From contig CALBTQ010000132.1 in the NCBI GenBank assembly GCA_937967875.1, forward strand, positions 1 to 13,403: a DNA stretch of 13,403 bases. The letters run 5' to 3'. Both the position numbers and the translations under genes were made by a program. Position 1 is the stretch's first letter. Every line of letters starts with the position of its first letter. The notes beneath the pieces were generated by a model, which saw nothing but the letters and a program-made list of their open reading frames with translations, searched no databases and was not told the origin of the DNA. The stretch comes from an uncultured Pseudomonadota bacterium. Lineage in GTDB: Bacteria; Lernaellota; Lernaellaia; Lernaellales; Lernaellaceae. This document shows, one piece after another, positions 1 through 6,240 of the stretch.

Positions 1-44
1 CACCGAGATCTACACTCTTTCCCTACACGACGCTCTTCCGATCT
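1..44 (+). other. Illumina adapter sequence (artefact)
   Basis: The first 44 bases match the TruSeq/P5-side universal adapter, ending in the familiar GCTCTTCCGATCT. The reverse complement of the same adapter closes the contig at 13359-13403. This is library-construction sequence kept by the assembler, not genomic DNA. It should be trimmed, and any reading frame that crosses it is false beyond position 45. Confidence 0.98.
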
Positions 45-571
45 GCTTTGATGATGCGCTCGGCCATCGGCCGCACCGCCTTGACCAGCTTGCGCTCGAT
101 GTCGAAGAAGCGGTTCATGTACCAGTCCACGACGTCGGTGAAGCCCAGCAGTTGCAGCGTGGCCCCGGTCGGCGCGCAGTCCAGAATCGCCAGGTCGTAC
201 TTGCCCGATTCGTTCAGCTCCAGCAGCCGCAGCAGCGAAAAAAGATCCTCCATCCCCGGCAGCACCGACAACTCGTCGGCGATCGCCTCGCCGTAACCGC
301 GGCTGGACAGAAAATGCTTGATGTACGTCTGGATCGTGCCCCAATTCAGCGCCAGCTCGTGGCGGACGTCGACCTCGCAGGCGTACAGATTGGTGGCGAT
401 GCGCACCGGCTCGGGGCCGATGGTTTTTTCGAATAAATCGGAAAGGCTGTGGGCGGCATCGGTGGACAACACGATGGTTTTCAAGCCTTTTTTGGCGCAG
501 GCGACCGCCGTGGCCGCGCTGACCGTCGTTTTGCCCACACCGCCCTTGCCGGTGTATAAAATAACGCGCAT
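45..571 (-). CDS. ArsA/Get3-family ATPase, N-terminal part (truncated by contig end)
   Basis: This is a P-loop ATPase of the arsenite-pump/Get3 (ArsA) branch of the SIMIBI class, probably a soluble cytosolic dimer. Seen: deviant Walker A GKGGVGKT at residues 8-15 with the signature lysine K9; switch I STDAAHS at 36-42 (ArsA consensus STDPAHS); the PG-x-E segment near 105-109; switch II DCAPTGATL at 131-139. The start is the ATG at 569-571, preceded by a modest AGG-type ribosome site. Only 175 complete codons are present. The frame then enters adapter, so the real C-terminal part (usually more than 130 further residues) is missing. It lies 56 bp after a lipoprotein gene on the same strand and may be the last gene of that operon. 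No arsR, arsB or arsC is visible, so an arsenic role is not supported; a Get3-like chaperone or other partner-switching ATPase is equally possible. Confidence 0.87.
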
Positions 572-627
572 GCACCTATCCCGTTGTTGGATTCCGGAGC
601 TAACCATGGCATTGCGGGCCGCGTTGG

Positions 628-2217
628 TCAAGGCTGGCGCGGGGTATATGTCGCTTCGTCCATCCCGATGTCCCAGGCGGCGCCGTAGGGGCGCGTGTCG
701 CCTTCGAAATCGATGTCGATTTCCGGGCCGTCGTACCAGGGCGAGGGGTCGATCCCCGCGTCGATGCACGGGCTGGCTGCCGTCAGATGCGGATTGTAAA
801 TGCCGCGTAGGCGCGGATCGCCCGTCAGGTTGTCTGCCGCCTCGGCGCATCCGGCCCAGGCGCAGGCGTGCACCTCTTCCAGCGTGTAATAATCTTCTCC
901 GCCGGCATGCAGCAGCGCCCCGCCGCTGGGCACGTCGAAGTGATTGTTGTCCAGCGTAACGCTCGATAGCGCCGCCGACGAGTTCGCATAAACGCCCGTC
1001 GAATCCTTGCCGAAGCCGTGCACTTCGATAATGTTGTTGAGCATGATCAACTCCATCACGCCCGACAACTCGAGCAACCCGCCGTAGTCGGTCGGACCGC
1101 CGCCGTGAAACAGATTGTTGATCGCCGTGACCTTCATCGCCGGCGCTTCGTCGCTCCTCCGCAGATAAAGCGCGTACGAGCCCAGGGAACGGAACGAGTG
1201 GAGCCGATTGGCGATCAGCATCACCTCCTCGCAGTCGGCAATGCAGGCAGCCAGGGTCAACGACATGTTCACCAGCGGATTGGCCGTGGAATAAAACAGG
1301 TTGTAGGCAAGGCTGAGCCGTCCGCCTTCCGCGAACAAACCGTAACCGCCGGCGGCGAACGCTTCCACGCTGTGCGGGCCGGTGATTGCGCGGTTGCGCA
1401 CCATCGTCAAGTCGCTGTTTGCGGAATACACGGCCATGGACGACGACAGATCGGCGACGCAATAGCCCCGGCAATTGATCCCGCCGGCAACGATCAGGTT
1501 GTCGCGCAGCTCCACTTCCGAGTCGACGATCTTGATGCCGACCGACTCGCCGGGGGTCATGCCGCTGATCGGCAGGCTGACCAGCACGTTCCGGTTAAAA
1601 ATCGCGTAGGCGTCGACCAGCCGCGCGCCGTACGAATTGTTCAACGCCTTGCCGCCGGTGATCGTCAGGCCGTCGATGACGATCAATCGGCCGTATTCCC
1701 CAATGATCGTCAGCGGAGTTTTCCACCCGTGCGCCAGGGCCGTGGGATAAAGGATCGTGTTGCGTTGCCAGGTTTCGGGCTGATAGCCGCCGTACAGCGA
1801 CGCCGTCGCGTTCACGCTTTCGGTGTACGCGCCCTCGGCGATGAACACGACCTTGTCGGTTTGCGCGGCCAGCTCGACACCGGCCTCCACCGTTCGCAGC
1901 GGCGCCGCCATCGTGCCGGGGTTGGCGTCGTTGCCGGACATCGCCACGAACACGCCGTATTCGTCGGACGGATGATCCGGGTCGAACGCGTCGTCGTCGC
2001 CGGTATCGTCGTCGTCGATGTCGTCGTCGCTTGTGTCGTCATCGTCATCGTCGGTTAGGGAAGAATCGTCGTCATCGCCGGTATCGTCATCGTCGTCGGT
2101 ATCGTCGTCATCGTCGAGGTTGTCGTTGTTGTTGTCGTCGTCGTCGTTGCATGCGGACAGAAACGAGAAACTCCACACCAAACCGACCAATAAAACAAAA
2201 ACCGATATTCGTTTCAT
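628..2217 (-). CDS. Asp-rich linker beta-helix lipoprotein, paralogue 3 of the cluster
   Basis: This is a predicted exported lipoprotein of 529 aa with unknown function. Seen: a lipoprotein signal peptide with lipobox LSAC (Cys23); an Asp/Asn-rich tract at residues 24-76; a DUF1565-like start (GVFVAMSGNDANPGT, about 88-102); then repeated short beta-strand units ending in Asn (for example VELRDNLIV, LSLAYNLFY, VMLIANRLH, MELIMLNNII) typical of a right-handed parallel beta-helix. The C-terminal end, SPCIDAG...DTRPYGAAWDIGMDE, resembles choice-of-anchor beta-helix proteins. The ATG at 2215-2217 is chosen because GAGGGTGG lies just upstream and a signal peptide begins there; the frame is open further upstream but that is antisense-like shadow. 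It starts 11 bp after the stop of the next paralogue, so translation is probably coupled. No lyase or glycosidase catalytic set was recognised. It is closest to the paralogue at 2229-3785. Confidence 0.9.
   Translation of the reverse strand: MKRISVFVLLVGLVWSFSFLSACNDDDDNNNDNLDDDDDTDDDDDTGDDDDSSLTDDDDDDTSDDDIDDDDTGDDDAFDPDHPSDEYGVFVAMSGNDANPGTMAAPLRTVEAGVELAAQTDKVVFIAEGAYTESVNATASLYGGYQPETWQRNTILYPTALAHGWKTPLTIIGEYGRLIVIDGLTITGGKALNNSYGARLVDAYAIFNRNVLVSLPISGMTPGESVGIKIVDSEVELRDNLIVAGGINCRGYCVADLSSSMAVYSANSDLTMVRNRAITGPHSVEAFAAGGYGLFAEGGRLSLAYNLFYSTANPLVNMSLTLAACIADCEEVMLIANRLHSFRSLGSYALYLRRSDEAPAMKVTAINNLFHGGGPTDYGGLLELSGVMELIMLNNIIEVHGFGKDSTGVYANSSAALSSVTLDNNHFDVPSGGALLHAGGEDYYTLEEVHACAWAGCAEAADNLTGDPRLRGIYNPHLTAASPCIDAGIDPSPWYDGPEIDIDFEGDTRPYGAAWDIGMDEATYTPRQP
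728..774. repeat. 47-bp direct repeat, copy 1 (3' end of lipoprotein 3)
   Basis: It is identical over 47 bases to 3886-3932. The related stretch 2317-2363 in the middle paralogue has five mismatches. On the coding strand it encodes the SPCIDAGIDPSPWYDG segment. It marks the common origin of the three genes and possible recent exchange between the outer two. Confidence 0.9.
1109..1140. repeat. 32-bp direct repeat shared by lipoproteins 3 and 2, copy 1
   Basis: It is identical to 2701-2732. It encodes the AMKVTAINNLF segment of the beta-helix. The first paralogue (3798-5330) has no equally conserved copy; its corresponding segment reads LLLYAVNNIF. Confidence 0.85.
1990..2148 (-). repeat. Asp-rich (GAY)n coding tract of lipoprotein 3
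   Basis: An imperfect GAC/GAT trinucleotide run encodes residues 24-76, almost only Asp with scattered Asn, Thr, Ser and Gly and no Lys or Arg. It lies between the lipidated cysteine and the folded beta-helix, so it is probably an extended acidic spacer. Triplet slippage here would change spacer length without a frameshift. Confidence 0.9.
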
Positions 2218-2228
2218 GGCCACCCTCT

Positions 2229-3785
2229 CTACCTTGAATAATACTCGTCCATCCCGATGTCCCAGGCGGCGCCGTGCGGCCGCGCCTGGCCGTCCATATC
2301 GACGTAGATTTCCGCGCCGCCGTACCAGGGCGAGGGGTCGAGGCCCGCGTCGATGCACATGCTGTCGGCGACCAAATGTCCGTCGTAAATACCCTGCAAA
2401 CCGGCGTGGCCCGCCAGGTTGTCGCCCGCTTCGTCGCACCCGGCCCAGGCGCAGGCGTTCACCTGCGTCGCGTTAAAACACTCGGTATAGTTGGATTGCA
2501 GCAGCATCATGCCCCACGGCAGATCGAACGTGTTGTTGCGCACCGTCAGCCGCGGCGACTGGCCGTACAACGAGGAGGCATACACGCCCGTCGCCTCGGT
2601 GGAGCGCTCGTGCAGTTCGATGATGTTGTTGAGCAGAATCAGTTCGAGTCCGCCGGTCGCTTCGACCAGGCCGCCGTATTGGGTGGTGCCGCCGCCGTGG
2701 AACAGATTGTTGATCGCCGTGACCTTCATCGCGGGGTAGGTGAAGCTCTTCCTCATGCTCAGCGCATACGCGCCGATGGAACGAAACGCGTGGAACCGAT
2801 TGGCGATCAGCACCACCTCGTCGCAATCGGTCAGCGAGGCGCCGTAGGTGACCGACAAGGTGTAGACCGGATTGGCCGTGGCGAAAAACTGGTTGTACGC
2901 CAGATGGACCGGGCCGCCCTCTGCGCGCAATCCGTAGCCGCTGGCGCAGAACGCATCCAGGCTGTGCGCTTTGGTCAGCAATTGGTTGTGCGTCATCTTC
3001 AACGTGCTGTCGAACGAGTTGACCGCCACGGAATCGGGTTCGGCGACGCAATACGTCGCGCATTGGATCGAGCCGGAAACGACGATGTTGTCGCGCATCT
3101 CCACCTGCGAGTGGATGATCGAAACGCCGATCGTGTAGCCCGATCGCTGGCCGCTGATTGACTGGGCGGTGATGGAATTGCCCGACAACCGCGCGTTCGC
3201 GTCCAGGATCCTTATGCCGCAGGAATTGTTCTCCACAACCCCGCCTTCGATGACGAAACCGTCGACGACGATCATTGCGTCGTCCCTGTCGCCGACCACG
3301 GTCAACGGCGTGTTGTGCTCGTCCCACAGCTTGGTTTCATACTGCACCGTGTCGCGCCGCCACGTTCCTTTTTGATAGCCGCCGTACAGCGAAACGCTCA
3401 CGAACGCGCTTTGCTGATAAATACCCTCGGCGACGAACACGACCTTGCCGGTCGCCAGCGCCAGGTCGGCCCCGGCCTGCACCGTTTTCTTCGGCGCGGT
3501 CATCGTGCCTGGATTGTCGTCGCTGCCGCGATTGTCCACGAACACGCCGACTTCGTCGTTGGGCTCGTTGGGGTCGATCGTGTCGTCGTCGTCGCCGGTA
3601 TCGTCGTCGTCGGCAGTGTCGTCATCGTCATCGGTGTCATCGTCGTCGGCTGATGAAGAATCGTCGTCGTCATCATCCGCGGCATCGTTGTCGTCGTTGT
3701 CGTCGTCATCGTCGATGCAGGCGGGCAGGGCCGATAGGCAAAGAACCAGCCCGAACAACAAAGCAAGGATCGTCATCCGGCTCAT
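2229..3785 (-). CDS. Asp-rich linker beta-helix lipoprotein, paralogue 2 of the cluster
   Basis: A 518 aa predicted lipoprotein, function unknown. Seen: hydrophobic signal with lipobox LPAC (Cys23); Asp-rich tract at 24-68; DUF1565-like start GVFVDNRGSDDNPGT; beta-helix units with regularly placed Asn (VEMRDNIVV, VHLAYNQFF, VVLIANRFH, LELILLNNII, LTVRNNTF); paired cysteines in CAWAGC; C-terminal CIDAGLDPSPWYGG...ARPHGAAWDIGMDE. The ATG at 3783-3785 is preferred over the TTG two codons upstream because GGAGG lies six bases before it and directly abuts the TTG. The gene begins 12 bp after the upstream stop and ends 11 bp before the next start, so it is the middle gene of a tight operon. Its unit order matches the gene at 628-2217 almost one to one, which indicates tandem duplication. 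Confidence 0.9.
   Translation of the reverse strand: MSRMTILALLFGLVLCLSALPACIDDDDDNDDNDAADDDDDDSSSADDDDTDDDDDTADDDDTGDDDDTIDPNEPNDEVGVFVDNRGSDDNPGTMTAPKKTVQAGADLALATGKVVFVAEGIYQQSAFVSVSLYGGYQKGTWRRDTVQYETKLWDEHNTPLTVVGDRDDAMIVVDGFVIEGGVVENNSCGIRILDANARLSGNSITAQSISGQRSGYTIGVSIIHSQVEMRDNIVVSGSIQCATYCVAEPDSVAVNSFDSTLKMTHNQLLTKAHSLDAFCASGYGLRAEGGPVHLAYNQFFATANPVYTLSVTYGASLTDCDEVVLIANRFHAFRSIGAYALSMRKSFTYPAMKVTAINNLFHGGGTTQYGGLVEATGGLELILLNNIIELHERSTEATGVYASSLYGQSPRLTVRNNTFDLPWGMMLLQSNYTECFNATQVNACAWAGCDEAGDNLAGHAGLQGIYDGHLVADSMCIDAGLDPSPWYGGAEIYVDMDGQARPHGAAWDIGMDEYYSR
2317..2363. repeat. Diverged copy of the 47-bp repeat (3' end of lipoprotein 2)
   Basis: It aligns without gaps to 728-774 and 3886-3932 with five substitutions. 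It encodes the MCIDAGLDPSPWYGG version of the conserved C-terminal motif. Confidence 0.85.
2701..2732. repeat. 32-bp direct repeat shared by lipoproteins 3 and 2, copy 2
   Basis: It is an exact match to 1109-1140, and the match extends leftward with one mismatch. It lies in the beta-helix coding region. Confidence 0.85.
3582..3716 (-). repeat. Asp-rich (GAY)n coding tract of lipoprotein 2
   Basis: It encodes residues 24-68, directly after the lipobox cysteine. The composition (Asp blocks broken by SSSA, T, TA, TG) is close to that of lipoprotein 1, including a shared DNDDNDAADDDDDDSSS run. Confidence 0.9.
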
Positions 3786-3790
3786 GAGCA

Positions 3791-3798
3791 ACCTCCCT
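3791..3798 (-). promoter_or_regulatory. Strong ribosome binding site deciding the start of lipoprotein 2
   Basis: Read on the minus strand this is AGGGAGGT, six bases before the ATG at 3785 when counted from GGAGG. It overlaps the TGA stop of the upstream gene (3798-3800), which suggests coupled translation. The same GAGGGAGGTTG core precedes the flavocytochrome gene ending at 10692. Confidence 0.75.
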
Positions 3799-5330
3799 CA
3801 ACGAGCAGTATATTCGTCCATCCCGATATCCCAGCCGTCGCCGGTCGGGCGCACGTCGCCGTCGAAGTCGTAATAAATTTCCGGTCCGTCGTACCAGGGC
3901 GAGGGGTCGATCCCCGCGTCGATGCACGGGCTATCCGCGGTCAGGTGGAAATCGTCCGCGGAAACGAACGACGGCGCTTCGTCGATGTTGCCGCCGGCCG
4001 CGGCGCACGACGGCCATTCGCATTGATTGATTTCCCCGATGCCCGAAACGTTTTGGTAATTGATCGACAGCAGGGGAAGCGTTCCGGAGGTGTATATGTC
4101 GTTGTGATGCAAATAAATTGTTACTTGTGCCGGCATCTCCCAAAGGGAGATCACGCCGCCCTCCATCTGCGTGGGGGAGCCCATCCGGAAGATGTTGTTG
4201 ACGGCGTAAAGGAGCAACCCTTCGCCGCCGCTGAACGCGGCGCTGAAATAGGTCGCATCGGGGACGGTCAAGGTGTTGCCGATCATAACGATCTCCGGGT
4301 TGTTGTAGCTCCTGATCGCGACCGAGGCCCAGGCTGTTTGCGAGCGAATCAAGTTGTTGAGCAACAACGCGTTGCCGCTTTCCAATTGCATCGCGACCGA
4401 ATTGTCGATGGCGCCGCCGACGGATAATCCGGCCACAAGTTCGTTGCCGACCAGCGTCAGGTCGCAGTTCAACGCCTCCAGGGCGAACATTTCCGCCAGG
4501 TAATAGCCGTAGGCGTCGCCGCTGTGCAACGAATTGTCGCGCAAGACGGCGGTGCTGTTTTCCAACTCCACCGCGGTCGTTTTACCGAAATCATAATAAC
4601 TGGGAGCGTAGGCGTCGGAACTGACGACCAGGTTTTCGGTCAACGTTAAATTCGCCTCATCGGCATAGAGGGTCGAATGATATTGAATGTCGTTGGGTTT
4701 GTCGCTGCGGATGATATTGCGGCGCAATTCCACAATCGACGACCGAATGAGCACAGCCCTTTCCGCGCGGTCGACCTCGGTCAGGGCGACCCGCATTCCT
4801 TCGATCGTCACCGGTTGCGCGACCTCGACGATGGCGATCGCCTGCAACATCACCGGGCAGTCGATCAGGTCGCGGCTCCAATCGGGTGAGCAATAGCCGC
4901 CGAACAACGAAACGGTCGGATAGACGGACTCCCCGTAGTCGCCCTGGGCCGCAAATACGACCTTCTTCGCTTCCGCGGCCAGCGTCAGCCCATGGGCGAT
5001 CGTGCGCACCGGCGCGCTCTTGGTGCCCGGGTTCGCGTCGTTGCCGTGCATGGCGACGAATACGCCTTCCTCGTCGCTCGGGCTGCCCGGGGCGAATGTG
5101 TCGTCGTCGTCGCCGGTTGCGTCGTCGTCGGTGTCGTCGTCGGTGTCGTCGTCGTCATCGTCATCGTCATCGTCATCGTCGTCGCTTGTGTCGTCGTCGG
5201 TTGAAGATGAATCGTCGTCGTCATCATCCGCTGCATCATTGTCGTCGTTGTCGCCATCATCGTCCGGCTGGCAGGCGGCGAACAGAAGTACGCCCAGCGC
5301 GAGCAGTGCCGTGATCATTATCGGTTTCAT
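3798..5330 (-). CDS. Asp-rich linker beta-helix lipoprotein, paralogue 1 (first gene of the cluster)
   Basis: A 510 aa predicted lipoprotein, function unknown. Seen: signal peptide with FAAC at Cys20 (Phe rather than Leu at -3, slightly atypical); Asp-rich tract 21-77 including 13 consecutive Asp; DUF1565-like GVFVAMHGNDANPGT; beta-helix units (VELRRNII, LTLTENLVV, AVLRDNSLH, LTLVGNELV, ALLLNNLI, IVMIGNTL); C-terminal CEWPSC, GGNI and SPCIDAG...DVRPTGDGWDIGMDE. The ATG at 5328-5330 begins the signal peptide; an in-frame ATG four codons upstream has no ribosome site. The helical body is more diverged from the other two copies than they are from each other, while the 3' end shares 47 identical bases with the third gene. 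It is probably transcribed from the promoter at 5404-5433. Confidence 0.89.
   Translation of the reverse strand: MKPIMITALLALGVLLFAACQPDDDGDNDDNDAADDDDDDSSSTDDDTSDDDDDDDDDDDDDTDDDTDDDATGDDDDTFAPGSPSDEEGVFVAMHGNDANPGTKSAPVRTIAHGLTLAAEAKKVVFAAQGDYGESVYPTVSLFGGYCSPDWSRDLIDCPVMLQAIAIVEVAQPVTIEGMRVALTEVDRAERAVLIRSSIVELRRNIIRSDKPNDIQYHSTLYADEANLTLTENLVVSSDAYAPSYYDFGKTTAVELENSTAVLRDNSLHSGDAYGYYLAEMFALEALNCDLTLVGNELVAGLSVGGAIDNSVAMQLESGNALLLNNLIRSQTAWASVAIRSYNNPEIVMIGNTLTVPDATYFSAAFSGGEGLLLYAVNNIFRMGSPTQMEGGVISLWEMPAQVTIYLHHNDIYTSGTLPLLSINYQNVSGIGEINQCEWPSCAAAGGNIDEAPSFVSADDFHLTADSPCIDAGIDPSPWYDGPEIYYDFDGDVRPTGDGWDIGMDEYTAR
3886..3932. repeat. 47-bp direct repeat, copy 2 (3' end of lipoprotein 1)
   Basis: It is identical to 728-774, although the flanking bases and the helix bodies of the two genes differ widely. 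Confidence 0.9.
5100..5270 (-). repeat. Asp-rich (GAY)n coding tract of lipoprotein 1
   Basis: It encodes residues 21-77, the longest of the acidic spacers here. Residues 50-62 are 13 Asp codons in alternating GAC/GAT order, the purest microsatellite in the window. Confidence 0.9.
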
Positions 5331-5363
5331 GACGATTCCCATCCGGTTCAGGCGGTTTAAAAA

Positions 5364-5396
5364 GCAAAAGGGAACGCCCATGGCGCCCCCTTTTGC
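5364..5396 (-). promoter_or_regulatory. Stem-loop with T-run in the lipoprotein operon leader
   Basis: A 15-base arm (5364-5378), CAT loop and 15-base arm (5382-5396) pair at 13 of 15 positions. On the minus strand the stem is followed by TTTTT, giving the shape of an intrinsic terminator or attenuator. Its first base lies next to the predicted transcription start (about 5397), so it could instead be a 5'-end stabilising hairpin. No minus-strand gene lies directly upstream that would need a terminator. Confidence 0.6.
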
Positions 5397-5403
5397 CGCA
5401 TCA

Positions 5404-5433
5404 ACAATAGGACAAAAAATAATCGTCGGTCAA
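5404..5433 (-). promoter_or_regulatory. Putative sigma70-type promoter of the lipoprotein operon
   Basis: On the minus strand, TTGACC (5428-5433) is separated by 18 bases from TATTGT (5404-5409). That is five of six and four of six matches to the -35 and -10 consensus. The predicted leader before the ATG at 5330 is about 67 nt. Confidence 0.42.
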
Positions 5434-5486
5434 GCGAATTTTCCGTGGAACGGACGTTTTTCGCTGTGGCGCGGCCGGCAACGCCG

Positions 5487-5511
5487 TGGTATACAATCCG
5501 ACGATATCGTC
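5487..5511 (+). promoter_or_regulatory. Putative extended -10 and palindromic operator of the Isf-like gene
   Basis: TGGTATACAAT (5487-5497) resembles an extended -10 element; no good -35 is visible. Three bases later comes the perfect 12-bp palindrome GACGATATCGTC (5500-5511), placed where a repressor would block initiation. The regulator is unknown. Confidence 0.35.
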
Positions 5512-5540
5512 ACCCGCGAATTTTTCGGAAAGGAGAGACC

Positions 5541-6119
5541 ATGAAAGTCGTCGCACTCAACGGCAGTGTGCATAAAAAGGGCAACACCTACGACCTGCTC
5601 AACGTCGCCCTCGGCGAACTGAAAAGCGCCGGCATCAAAACCGAACTCATTCAGCTCGCGCCGCTGAAAATCCAGGCCTGCCAAGCCTGCTACAAGTGCG
5701 CGCAGAAGGCCGACGGTCTGTGCCACGGCGTCAAAGACGACGGCCTGAACGAGATTCTGCCCAAAATCTGGGAAGCCGACGGCCTGCTGCTGGGTTCGCC
5801 GACTTGGTTCTCCAACGTCACCGGCCACATGAAAAATTTCATCGACCGCGTAGGCATCGTCGCGCGCGTCAACGGCCATCTGCTGACCCGGAAAATCGGC
5901 GCGCCGGTCGTCGCCGTCCGCCGCGCCGGCGGCATCGTGGTGGTCGACGCGATCAACCACTTCTTCTTCATTCAGGGGATGATCGTGCCCGGTTCGGTTT
6001 ACTGGAACGTAGGCATCGGTCGCGAGCCCGGTCAGTGCATGCAGGACGACGAAGGCGTCGAAACCATCACCTTGCTTGGCCGCAACATGGCTTGGCTGCT
6101 CAAGAAAACCCGGGAATAG
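5541..6119 (+). CDS. Iron-sulfur flavoprotein (Isf-like), NADPH-dependent FMN reductase fold
   Basis: A 192 aa cytosolic flavodoxin-fold protein that probably binds FMN and one 4Fe-4S cluster and passes electrons in anaerobic metabolism. Seen: FMN phosphate loop NGSVHKKGNT at residues 7-16; compact cysteine motif C47-x2-C50-x2-C53-x7-C61, which is the spacing known for Isf proteins of methanogens and anaerobic bacteria; flavin-contact stretch GSPTWFSNVTGHMKNFIDR at 85-103. Length fits the family. The ATG at 5541 follows AGGAG at 5531-5535. It is monocistronic, divergent from the lipoprotein operon and closed by the terminator at 6191-6224. Known Isf proteins reduce O2, H2O2 or other acceptors; the physiological partner here cannot be read from sequence. 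Family assignment is firm, exact role is not. Confidence 0.9.
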   Translation: MKVVALNGSVHKKGNTYDLLNVALGELKSAGIKTELIQLAPLKIQACQACYKCAQKADGLCHGVKDDGLNEILPKIWEADGLLLGSPTWFSNVTGHMKNFIDRVGIVARVNGHLLTRKIGAPVVAVRRAGGIVVVDAINHFFFIQGMIVPGSVYWNVGIGREPGQCMQDDEGVETITLLGRNMAWLLKKTRE

Positions 6120-6190
6120 TCAAGAAGTCGGTGTTTTCGTGTGCCGCAGTTTTGGCGAAGCCGAAGGTGTGATTTTTAAATGGTACAAAG

Positions 6191-6224
6191 AAAAAGGCGG
6201 CCGTACCGGGCCGCCTTTTTTTTT
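6191..6224. terminator. Bidirectional rho-independent terminator
   Basis: A perfect 12-bp stem, AAAAAGGCGGCC / GGCCGCCTTTTT with loop GTACCG (6191-6220), continues into T-run to 6224. The A-run on the left gives a U-tract on the other strand. It lies between convergent genes (Isf-like ending 6119, PilZ ending 6241) and can serve both. Confidence 0.9.
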
Positions 6225-6240
6225 CATCAGTTCAACTACG

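Noticed and set aside
1..44. Terminal inverted repeats of a mobile element or linear replicon
   Set aside because: The sequence is an Illumina adapter.
572..1474. Upstream part of the long minus-strand frame that contains the ArsA-like ATPase
   Set aside because: It lies out of frame over the beta-helix lipoprotein gene. The ATPase homology begins at the ATG at 571.
1984..2148. Short tandem GTC/ATC repeats resembling a CRISPR or non-coding repeat array
   Set aside because: They are in-frame Asp codons inside a lipoprotein gene. There are no spacers or repeat units of CRISPR length.
628..5330. Pectate lyase or other polysaccharide-degrading activity of the beta-helix lipoproteins
   Set aside because: Only the fold is suggested by the repeats. 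No known catalytic motif of polysaccharide lyases or glycoside hydrolases was seen.
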